Below are positions 1-6,009 of a stretch of DNA of 6,082 nt, piece by piece. The notes beneath the pieces are model-generated. The model saw only the letters and a list, made by a program, of their open reading frames with translations. It was not told the origin of the DNA and did no database searches. The position numbers and the translations under genes are program-made. Every line of letters begins with the position of its first letter. The first letter of the stretch is position 1. Origin of the DNA: Mycobacterium sp. (GTDB lineage: Bacteria; Actinomycetota; Actinomycetes; Mycobacteriales; Mycobacteriaceae); NCBI GenBank assembly GCA_025965815.1, contig JAOPWF010000405.1, positions 1 to 6,082 of the forward strand. Reading direction: 5' to 3'.

Positions 1-236
1 AGAAGCGCTCCCTGGTCCGGCCGATCGTCACCGAACTCCAACGCAGGTTCAGCGTGTCGGCCGCCGAAACCGGCTCGGTTGACCTGCACCGGCGGGCCGG
101 TGTCGGACTGGCCGTCGTGTCCGCCGACCGCGGCCATCTCGTCGAGGTGCTCGACGCCGCTGAGCGGCTGGTGGCCGCGCGCCCGGAAGTCGAGCTGCTG
201 TCGGTCCGCCGCGCCCTGCGGCGCAGCGACGACGCA

Positions 237-239
<3 letters not shown>
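1..239 (+). CDS. DUF503 family protein, C-terminal part (Rv2117-like), 5' end outside window
   Basis: The reading frame is open from base 3 to the TAA at 237-239, giving about 78 residues. It begins KRSLVRPIV, which matches the early conserved segment of DUF503 proteins (usually just under 100 residues), so roughly the first 20 residues lie outside the window. The conserved core is visible: FSVSAAETG, then DLHRRAGVGLAVVS, then LDAAERLVAARPEVELLSVRR near the end. DUF503 proteins are small, cytosolic alpha/beta proteins of unknown function; the Bacillus relative is YlxP, found near ribosome and translation genes. A GTG at 54 could be read as a start, but the upstream in-frame residues are conserved in the family, so it is internal. 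The gene converges on trmI with only four bases between the two stop codons. Family assignment is confident; function is unknown. Confidence 0.88.
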
Positions 240-1080
<841 letters not shown>

Positions 1081-1136
1081 TCAGCCTGCCAGTAGACGCG
1101 CCGCAGCGGGTGCTCGGGGTTGTCGGCACCGGAATC

Positions 1137-1148
1137 TAGGCTGCAGAT
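1137..1148 (+). promoter_or_regulatory. Likely -10 element for a leaderless nuclease transcript
   Basis: TAGGCT at 1137-1142 fits the mycobacterial -10 pattern TANNNT. It ends seven bases before the ATG at 1149, the normal distance from a -10 box to the first transcribed base, so the mRNA would start at the ATG itself. No purine-rich ribosome binding site sits at usable spacing, which agrees with a leaderless message. No good -35 hexamer is seen 17 bp upstream; TTGTCG at 1120-1125 is too close. Confidence 0.45.
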
Positions 1149-2042
1149 ATGACCGAAGAGCCGACTGCGCCGAGTGTGCGCCGTCCGGCGCTGTCACCGT
1201 CGCGGGCCGCCGACTTCAAGCAGTGCCCGCTGCTCTACCGGTTCCGGGCGATCGACCGGCTTCCGGAGCCGCCGTCGACGGCGCAGCTGCGCGGCTCCGT
1301 CGTGCATGCGGCCCTCGAGCAGCTTTATGCGCTGCCGGCCGTCGAGCGGGGTCCGGACACCGCGATGACGCTGATCGACCCGGCCTGGGACCGGGTGATC
1401 GCCGGGCATCCCGACCTTGCCGACGATGTCGACCCGGCCGTGCGGGCGGAACTGCTCGAGGACGCTCGCAAGCTGCTGTCCGGCTACTACCGGCTGGAAG
1501 ACCCGACCCGGTTCGACCCGCAGAGTTGCGAACAGCGGGTGGAGGTCGAACTGGCCGACGGCACGCTGCTGCGCGGTTTCGTCGACCGTATCGACGTCGC
1601 CGCGACCGGCGAGATGCGCGTCGTGGACTACAAGACCGGCAAGGCGCCGCCGGAAGCGCGGGCGCTGGCCGAGTTCAAGGCGATGTTCCAGATGAAGTTC
1701 TATGCGGTGGCCCTGTTCCGGTCCCGCGGCGTCCTGCCGGCCCGGCTGCGGCTGCTGTACCTGGCCGACGGCCAGGTGCTGGACTACTCCCCCGATCTGA
1801 ATGAGTTGCTGCGCTTCGAGAAGACCCTGATGGCGATCTGGCGGGCGATTCAGTCCGCCGGGGCGACGGGCGACTTCCGCCCGCACCCGTCGCGGCTGTG
1901 TGACTGGTGCGCGCACCACGCACACTGCCCGGTGTTCGGCGGCACACCGCCCCCGTATCCGGGATGGCCGCAGCGCCCGAATGAGGGCGGCGAGGACGCG
2001 GTACTGCAGACCGGCGTGGACCGTTCGGAGCCGGCTGCGTGA
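1149..2042 (+). CDS. Cas4/RecB-like PD-(D/E)XK exonuclease with Fe-S cysteines (Rv2119-like)
   Basis: This 297-residue protein has the full RecB/Cas4-type nuclease signature. Near the N-terminus, LSPSRAADFKQCPLLYRFR (15-33) carries Cys26. GSVVHAALE (49-57) carries the metal-binding His53. GFVDRID (143-149) gives Asp146, and VVDYKTGK (158-165) gives the D-x-K pair Asp160/Lys162. Then comes motif QMKFYA (181-186) with Gln181 and Tyr185. The tail CDWCAHHAHC supplies Cys251, Cys254 and Cys260. One upstream and three downstream cysteines are the arrangement that holds a 4Fe-4S cluster in Cas4 and AddB-type nucleases. The expected activity is metal-dependent cutting of DNA ends, in repair or recombination; its biological substrate is not known to me. 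Residues 265-297 are a proline- and acid-rich tail without motifs. It is divergent from trmI, and its stop overlaps the GTG of the next gene. No cas1/cas2 or CRISPR array is nearby, so this is the stand-alone housekeeping type. Confidence 0.9.
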   Translation: MTEEPTAPSVRRPALSPSRAADFKQCPLLYRFRAIDRLPEPPSTAQLRGSVVHAALEQLYALPAVERGPDTAMTLIDPAWDRVIAGHPDLADDVDPAVRAELLEDARKLLSGYYRLEDPTRFDPQSCEQRVEVELADGTLLRGFVDRIDVAATGEMRVVDYKTGKAPPEARALAEFKAMFQMKFYAVALFRSRGVLPARLRLLYLADGQVLDYSPDLNELLRFEKTLMAIWRAIQSAGATGDFRPHPSRLCDWCAHHAHCPVFGGTPPPYPGWPQRPNEGGEDAVLQTGVDRSEPAA

Positions 2043-2875
2043 GTGACTCCTACTACCGTCGGCTGCCCGCCGACGGCGAGTTCGAGGTTTTCGAGTCCAC
2101 CGACAGCACGCGAAGCAACTGGACTCCCGAGATCCAGCACGGCTCGCCACCGCTGGCGTTGCTAACCAGGGCCGTGGAAGAGCTACTGGGAGATTCCCCG
2201 TTGCGGATCAGCCGGCTGAGCCTGGATATCCTCGGCGCCATCCCGGTGAGCCCGGTGCGAGTACGGGCCTGGGCGGAGCGACCGGGAAAGCGGATTTCAC
2301 TACTGGCCGCCGAAATGACACCGGCGGACGACGACAGTTCCGCCCGACCGGTGGCCCGCGTCACCGCGTGGGCGTTGGCTACCAGCGACACCGCCGACGT
2401 CGCCTCCGACCGGTTCCCGCCGCTCATCGAGGGACCCGCACAGCCCCTGCCGGCCAGCTGGTGGAGGCTCAGCGGATACCTGGGCACCGTCGAGTGGCGG
2501 CCTCAGCCCGATGATCCGTCGGCGGCGATCTTCTGGATGCGCCCGACCGGGCACCTCGTCGACAACGAAGAGACCACAGCGCTGGAGAAGCTCGCGCTGT
2601 CGGTGGACTCGGCCAACGGCATCGGGGCCACCCTGGACCCGGAAAAGTTCATCTTCATGAACACCGACACGGTGGTGCACCTGCATCGGTCCCCCACCGG
2701 CGACGATTTCGCATTGCGGGCCCGCGCGTCGATCGGACCGGACGGGATCGGCGTCACCACCGCCGAAATCTTCGACCGGCAAGGGTTCATCGGAACCTCG
2801 GCACAGACTCTGTTGGTGCAGCGCAGAGCCCGACCGCCGAGCGGCGGGGGCGTATATGTAGTTGCGCCTATATAG
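2039..2875 (+). CDS. Double-hotdog acyl-CoA thioesterase family protein (TesB-like)
   Basis: This 278-residue cytosolic protein is expected to hydrolyse acyl-CoA (or another acyl thioester) to free acid and CoA. Two hotdog domains are arranged as in TesB. The N-terminal one (about 15-115) has the NW..EIQHGSPPLALL segment (27-42), resembling the hotdog helix. The C-terminal one (about 145-263) has LALSVDSANGIG (186-197) with Asp190, then FMNTDTVVHLHR (206-217), and ends TSAQTLLVQRR (253-263) with Gln256. By position, Asp190, a Thr/Asn near 208-211 and Gln256 would be the Asp/Thr/Gln catalytic set of TesB; this assignment is by eye. The start is GTG at 2039, sharing three bases with the nuclease stop inside GTGA, with GGAG at 2027-2030 as ribosome site, so the two are probably cotranscribed and translationally coupled. 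The last seven codons are unusually AT-rich and overlap the arsR operator region. I recall no counterpart at this place in M. tuberculosis. Natural substrate unknown. Confidence 0.82.
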   Translation: MSDSYYRRLPADGEFEVFESTDSTRSNWTPEIQHGSPPLALLTRAVEELLGDSPLRISRLSLDILGAIPVSPVRVRAWAERPGKRISLLAAEMTPADDDSSARPVARVTAWALATSDTADVASDRFPPLIEGPAQPLPASWWRLSGYLGTVEWRPQPDDPSAAIFWMRPTGHLVDNEETTALEKLALSVDSANGIGATLDPEKFIFMNTDTVVHLHRSPTGDDFALRARASIGPDGIGVTTAEIFDRQGFIGTSAQTLLVQRRARPPSGGGVYVVAPI

Positions 2876-2877
2876 AC
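2852..2877. promoter_or_regulatory. 26-bp imperfect palindrome, probable ArsR operator
   Basis: The arms GTATATGTAG (2852-2861) and CTATATAGAC (2868-2877) are inverted copies matching at 8 of 10 positions, around the six-base centre TTGCGC. The size and AT-rich symmetric arms are typical of sites bound by dimeric ArsR-family repressors, and the site lies 20 bp upstream of the arsR start. The centre coincides with the -35-like hexamer, so a bound repressor would block RNA polymerase. Binding of this particular protein is inferred. Confidence 0.55.
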
Positions 2878-2890
2878 GGGTTGCAATACT
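2862..2890 (+). promoter_or_regulatory. Probable arsR promoter (TTGCGC - 17 bp - AATACT)
   Basis: TTGCGC at 2862-2867 is a partial match to the -35 consensus. Exactly 17 bases separate it from AATACT at 2885-2890, which matches TATAAT at four of six positions including the key second A and last T. The predicted first transcribed base is 2897, the A of the arsR ATG, so the transcript would be leaderless. The GAGG at 2892-2895 is only one base from the ATG, too close to act as a ribosome site, which supports this reading. Confidence 0.5.
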
Positions 2891-2896
2891 CGAGGT

Positions 2897-3226
2897 ATGG
2901 ATGTCTTCGAGGCGGTAGCCGAACCCAGCCGACGCGCGCTGCTCGACGTACTGGCCGAGGGCGAGCGCAGCGCGGGCGAATTGCTCGCGACACTGCCCGG
3001 CCTCACTCAGCCCACGGTCTCGCGACATCTGCGGGTGCTGCGCGAAGTCGGACTGGTCGAGGTGCGCCCGGACGCGCAACGCAGGATCTACGCGTTGCGC
3101 GCCGACGGACTCGTCGAGATCGACGAGTGGATAACCCGGTACCGCCGCTACTGGGCTGACCACCTCGACGCCCTCGAGCGGCATCTGCGATCGACCCACG
3201 GTCCGTCCGGCGAGGAGCCACGATGA
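2897..3226 (+). CDS. ArsR/SmtB-family winged-helix repressor, cysteine-free
   Basis: This 109-residue dimeric DNA-binding protein has the compact ArsR fold. EPSRRALLDVLAEGERSAGELL (9-30) forms the first helices, LTQPTVSRHLRVLREVGLV (36-54) the helix-turn-helix with recognition helix around 38-48, and EVRPDAQRRIYALR (55-68) the beta wing. A helix rich in aromatic and charged residues (about 72-98) would form the dimer interface. There is no cysteine anywhere, so the CxC thiol metal site of ArsR/SmtB/CadC is absent; the ligand is more likely organic, or delivered by partner proteins, or there is none. It is most like the ArsR members paired with AHSA1/SRPBCC genes, as in the M. tuberculosis Rv2034-Rv2035 pair. 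The ATG at 2897 is chosen because MDVFEAVAEPSRR is the family N-terminus. Its stop overlaps the next start (ATGA). Likely represses its own operon through the palindrome just upstream. Confidence 0.9.
   Translation: MDVFEAVAEPSRRALLDVLAEGERSAGELLATLPGLTQPTVSRHLRVLREVGLVEVRPDAQRRIYALRADGLVEIDEWITRYRRYWADHLDALERHLRSTHGPSGEEPR
3212..3217 (+). promoter_or_regulatory. Strong ribosome binding site for the SRPBCC gene
   Basis: GAGGAG lies five bases before the ATG at 3223, inside the last codons of arsR. It fixes the start of the downstream gene at the ATGA overlap and suggests coupled or efficient translation, in contrast to the apparently leaderless arsR. Confidence 0.7.
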
Positions 3227-3729
3227 CCCAGGAATCAACGGGTCGACTCACGATTGAGGGCGACCGCGCGGTTCTCACCTTCGAGCGTCGTCTCCCCTAT
3301 CCCATCGAAGCGGTCTGGTCGGCGATAATCGATCCGGCACAACGGAATCGATGGTTCGGCGAGACCACCATCGACACCCACGAAGGTGGAACGTTCGACA
3401 TGGTGCCCTCGGGTCCGCCTGTGCCGCCCCAGCAGAAGCGGATGACCGGACGCATCCGGGTATGGGATCCGCCGTACGTTTTCGAACACGAGTGGCACCA
3501 GGCCATCACCGAACCCAGGGTGGTCCGGTACGAACTCCACCCCGACGGCGACGGGACGCTGCTGCGGCTCAGTCATCGGGGGTTGGGTGTCCGAAACGCG
3601 ACCGGTTTCCTTCCCGGAACCCACGCATTCCTTGACCGGCTCGAGGCATACCTCGCCGGCGCAGCCCTACCGAACTGGTCGCAGCGCTATCACGAAGTCG
3701 CCGAATCGATAACTCCCCCTGAGCGATAG
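3223..3729 (+). CDS. AHSA1/SRPBCC-domain protein (START-like ligand-binding fold)
   Basis: This 168-residue cytosolic protein has one SRPBCC (AHSA1-type) domain over most of its length. Visible features are the first strand and helix, LTFERRLPYPIEAVWSAIIDPAQRNRWF (18-45); the strand region EGGTFDMVPSG (54-64); RIRVWDPPYVFEHEW (77-91); VVRYELHPDGDGTLLRLSHRGL (100-121); and the C-terminal helix FLPGTHAFLDRLEAYLAG (129-146) that closes the cavity. The family forms a deep hydrophobic pocket that binds lipids or other small apolar molecules; some members act as co-chaperones or cyclases. No catalytic residues can be assigned. The ATG overlaps the arsR stop by four bases, so the pair is coexpressed, an arrangement common in actinobacteria (Rv2034-Rv2035 is the M. 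tuberculosis example). That linkage suggests the protein handles the compound or stress to which the repressor responds, but this is inference. Confidence 0.88.
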   Translation: MTQESTGRLTIEGDRAVLTFERRLPYPIEAVWSAIIDPAQRNRWFGETTIDTHEGGTFDMVPSGPPVPPQQKRMTGRIRVWDPPYVFEHEWHQAITEPRVVRYELHPDGDGTLLRLSHRGLGVRNATGFLPGTHAFLDRLEAYLAGAALPNWSQRYHEVAESITPPER

Positions 3730-3741
3730 CCGAGGAAGATC

Positions 3742-4107
3742 ATGATTACCGCCTACGTGGTCGTCACCGTCGCCACGATCATCGCCAACGCCGCAGTTGC
3801 CATTGCCGACCTCGCGCGGGCGGAGTTCGTTCTGAAGAACTCCGCGGAGGTGGGCGTCGCCGAGTCCCGGATCCCGCTGCTCGCTACCCTGAAGGACGCT
3901 GGGGCACTGGGACTTCTACTCGGCCTTCTCGGGATCCCGCTCATCGGCATGGCCGCGGCGGTCGGCCTCGTGCTGTTCTTCGTCGGCGCGGTCATCGTCC
4001 ACGTCCGCACCCACGTATTTCAAAACATCGCGTTCCCAACGACTTTCCTGGCGCTGGCCGTCGCGTCGCTGGTTCTCGGGCTGCAGCGCGGGCTATTCCA
4101 GTGGTGA
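3742..4107 (+). CDS. Small DoxX-like four-helix membrane protein
   Basis: This 121-residue inner-membrane protein has four predicted membrane segments: about 3-23, 48-66, 68-88 and 98-116. The segment LKDAGALGLLLGLLGIPLIGMAAAVGLVLFFVGAVIVHVR (50-89) is characteristic of the DoxX-like family, with Lys51, Asp52 and Gly54 at the head of helix 2 and a His-Val-Arg end to helix 3. DoxX relatives have been linked to quinone or thiol redox systems, but the function of this subgroup is not established. It starts at ATG 3742 with GAGGAAG (3732-3738) as ribosome site, 12 bases after the SRPBCC stop, so it should be the third gene of the arsR operon. Its last 15 bases overlap the 3' end of the oppositely oriented oxidoreductase gene. 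There is no signal peptide beyond the first helix. Confidence 0.82.
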   Translation: MITAYVVVTVATIIANAAVAIADLARAEFVLKNSAEVGVAESRIPLLATLKDAGALGLLLGLLGIPLIGMAAAVGLVLFFVGAVIVHVRTHVFQNIAFPTTFLALAVASLVLGLQRGLFQW

Positions 4108-5466
4108 AAGTTCCTGCAGCACGGTCGGGACCAACTCGCTCACCGTGGGATGGATGTGCATCGTGCGGGAGATCACGGTGTAGGGCTTCTTGGCCGACAT
4201 GATGTCCAGGATGGCGTGCACGACCTCGTCGCCACCGACCCCGAGAATGGCCGCGCCCAGAATCTGCTCGGTCTCGGCGTCCACCACGACCTTCATGAAG
4301 CCCTGCGTCTCGCCCTTCTCGACCGCGCGGCCCACCTTGGTCATGGGCCGCTTGCCCACCAACGCTTTTCGGCCCGACGCCCGGACCTGGTCCACGGTCA
4401 TCCCGGCCCGGCCGAGCGGCGGGTCGATGTAGAGGGCGTAGGTCGTGATGCGGTCGCTGACCTTGCGAGGATCGTCGTCGAGCAGGTTGGCCGCGACGAT
4501 TTCGAAGTCGTTGTAGGAGGTGTGGGTGAAGGCGCCCTTGCCGTTACAGTCGCCCATCGCCCAGATGCCCTCGACGTTCGTCCGCAGCTGATCGTCGACC
4601 GCGATGTATCCGCGTTCGTTGGTTTCGACTCCGGTGTGCTCGAGCCCGAGGTCGTCGGTATTAGGCCGCCGCCCCACCGCCATCAGCAGATGGGTGCCGG
4701 TGATGGGCGCAGCTCCGGCACTCGTCGTGACGTCGAAGCGGTTGTGCCGCTTGGTGAACCGAATGTCGCTCGCGCCGACGTGAACGTCGATGCCCTCGGC
4801 CTCGAGGATCTCCTTGATGGTGGCGGAGACGTCCTCGTCCTCACGGGAGGTCAACCGTGGACCTTTCTCGATCACGGTGACCCTGGCACCGAACCGGCGG
4901 TACATCTGGGCGAACTCCAACGCGATGTAGCTGCCGCCGACGATGACCAGGTGCTCAGGCACGGAGTCGAGTTCGAGGATCGACACGTTGGTCAGGTAGT
5001 CGATATCGGAAAGCCCCGGCAGATCCGGCACCACCGCCCGGCCGCCGACGTTCAGGAAGATCCGGTCGGCGGTCATGGTCTGGTCGTCGTCGATCGTCAC
5101 GGTCTTGGGACCGGTGAACCGGGCATGCCCGCGGATCAGCGTGCAGCCGTCCATGCCTTCCAGCCACGACTCGACGCCGTGCCGGTCGTCGAGCATGATC
5201 TTGTCCTTGCGGGCTTTCACCTTCGCCATATCGACGGCGATATCGCCTGTGCCGACACCGTATTCAGCTCCCCGGCGGGCGAGGTGTGCGGCATGCGCGC
5301 TGGCCACCAACGTCTTGGTGGGGATGCAGCCGCTGTTCACGCAGGTGCCGCCGACGAGCTTGCGCTCCACCACCGCAACGGTCTGTCCTTCGGCGGTCAA
5401 TCGACCGGCAAGCGGTGGGCCCGCCTGTCCCGCGCCGATGATGATCGCGTCGAATGTCTGGCTCAC
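4093..5466 (-). CDS. FAD-dependent pyridine nucleotide-disulfide oxidoreductase (mercuric-reductase-like)
   Basis: This 457-residue class I flavin disulfide reductase has a complete catalytic core, numbered from the GTG at 5466. The FAD-binding GAGQAG is at 11-16. The redox pair lies in GGTCVNSGCIPTK (39-51), Cys42 and Cys47. The NAD(P)H Rossmann motif is VGGSYIALE (176-184), with Glu200 ending the second strand, which hints at NADH. The second FAD motif IWAMGDCNGKGAF (301-313) carries Asp306. The dimerisation domain (about 340-457) ends with HPTVSE, giving the His439/Glu444 base pair. Unlike MerA it has no N-terminal heavy-metal domain and no C-terminal vicinal cysteines (it ends ELSPLE), so true mercury reduction is unlikely; it is not mycothione reductase or classical Lpd by its motifs. 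The substrate is unknown. A longer frame opens at ATG 5517, but those 17 residues lie inside the upstream gene and precede the normal SQTFDAIIIG start. GTG is 10 bases after the DUF4126 stop, so cotranscription is likely. Confidence 0.9.
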   Translation of the reverse strand: MSQTFDAIIIGAGQAGPPLAGRLTAEGQTVAVVERKLVGGTCVNSGCIPTKTLVASAHAAHLARRGAEYGVGTGDIAVDMAKVKARKDKIMLDDRHGVESWLEGMDGCTLIRGHARFTGPKTVTIDDDQTMTADRIFLNVGGRAVVPDLPGLSDIDYLTNVSILELDSVPEHLVIVGGSYIALEFAQMYRRFGARVTVIEKGPRLTSREDEDVSATIKEILEAEGIDVHVGASDIRFTKRHNRFDVTTSAGAAPITGTHLLMAVGRRPNTDDLGLEHTGVETNERGYIAVDDQLRTNVEGIWAMGDCNGKGAFTHTSYNDFEIVAANLLDDDPRKVSDRITTYALYIDPPLGRAGMTVDQVRASGRKALVGKRPMTKVGRAVEKGETQGFMKVVVDAETEQILGAAILGVGGDEVVHAILDIMSAKKPYTVISRTMHIHPTVSELVPTVLQELSPLE

Positions 5467-5476
5467 AGTGCGCCGC

Positions 5477-5959
5477 TCAGATGAGGCTGGCCAGGTACAC
5501 GATGAGGAAACCGCCACCCACCGCGATGACGTCTTCGGCCAGCGCGATCGGCAGGTCGCGACCGCCGTTGGCCACCACGAGTCGCTTGCGTGCCTCGTAA
5601 CCGCCGAGTGTGCCGAGAACCGCGCCCACGATGCCGGCGCCTAGCGAGCTGAAGGTGTGGAACCACGCGCTGCCGATGACAGCTCCTGCAAAGGCGCCCG
5701 TGATTATGCGGGCGATGAACTGCGGCGGTGTCTTGCGGCTCGGCGTCTTCGGCAACTGGTCGGTGATCAATTCGACGACCAGGAGGATGGTCAGAACGGT
5801 CACAGTGATCGGATGGGCCACCAATTCCGACCACTTGCCGTCGAGGTTGATCCAACCCAGCAGCCCCGCCCACGCCACGACGGCGGGAGCCGTGAGCGCC
5901 CGCAGGCCGGCGACGACCCCGATCAGCAGAGCAAGAAGCAGAACAAGGGCATGCGTCAT
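5477..5959 (-). CDS. DUF4126 integral membrane protein (Rv2120c-like)
   Basis: This 160-residue inner-membrane protein of unknown function matches M. tuberculosis Rv2120c in length, in position after hisG and in sequence type. The hallmark GLRALTAP is at 18-25. A first helix spans about 4-24, a second about 51-66 followed by VELITDQLPKTPSR (62-75), then helices around 84-103 and 106-122, a basic stretch YEARKR (121-126), and a final helix about 142-158. The Gly-Leu-Arg motif, the acidic residues (Glu63, Asp67) and the Lys-Thr-Pro loop are the DUF4126 signature. The start is ATG at 5957-5959, with GGAGG (minus strand; plus-strand 5965-5969) five bases upstream. The hisG stop is 50 bases away, so the gene is probably the tail of the his transcription unit and is followed after 10 bases by the oxidoreductase. 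No enzymatic motif is seen. Confidence 0.9.
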   Translation of the reverse strand: MTHALVLLLALLIGVVAGLRALTAPAVVAWAGLLGWINLDGKWSELVAHPITVTVLTILLVVELITDQLPKTPSRKTPPQFIARIITGAFAGAVIGSAWFHTFSSLGAGIVGAVLGTLGGYEARKRLVVANGGRDLPIALAEDVIAVGGGFLIVYLASLI

Positions 5960-5964
5960 GCGAG

Positions 5965-5990
5965 CCTCCAGCGGAGTGATTTTCCCTGGA
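5965..5990 (-). promoter_or_regulatory. Strong ribosome binding site of the DUF4126 gene, within a possible hairpin
   Basis: On the minus strand GGAGG (plus 5965-5969) is ideally spaced from the ATG. The sequence TTCCAG (plus 5986-5991 region) could pair with CTGGAG overlapping it, giving a six-base stem with one G-U pair; a smaller CTCC/GGAG stem (5966-5976) is the alternative. The ribosome site is clear; the hairpin may be chance. Confidence 0.4.
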
Positions 5991-6009
5991 ACGCTAGCAC
6001 CGACGCAGG

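Noticed and set aside
1109..1130. Inverted repeat GGTGC/GCACC upstream of the nuclease
   Set aside because: Only five base pairs around a 12-base spacer in GC-rich DNA; chance is likely.
1149..2042. Cas4-like nuclease as part of a CRISPR system
   Set aside because: No repeat array, cas1 or cas2 is in the window, and the location matches the housekeeping Rv2119 position.
1194..2150. Open frame (318 codons) on the minus strand opposite the nuclease
   Set aside because: Covers a gene with all nuclease motifs on the plus strand; translation is Arg/Gly/Gln-rich and unlike any family.
2300..3238. Open frame (312 codons) on the minus strand spanning thioesterase and arsR
   Set aside because: It crosses two real plus-strand genes and their promoter region, and has no recognisable domain.
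4150..5484. Long open frame (444 codons) on the plus strand opposite the oxidoreductase
   Set aside because: It mirrors a gene with complete catalytic motifs; the translation is low-complexity His/Asp/Val/Gly-rich with no family resemblance, as expected opposite a high-GC gene.
5467..5517. Upstream ATG start adding 17 residues to the oxidoreductase
   Set aside because: The extra residues overlap the end of the DUF4126 gene, are Ser/Cys/Trp-rich, and precede the normal start of the FAD-binding strand; GTG at 5466 fits better.
5991..5996. Possible minus-strand -10 (TAGCGT) between hisG and the DUF4126 gene
   Set aside because: Fits TANNNT, but no -35 match lies 17 bp upstream and the close spacing suggests read-through from hisG.
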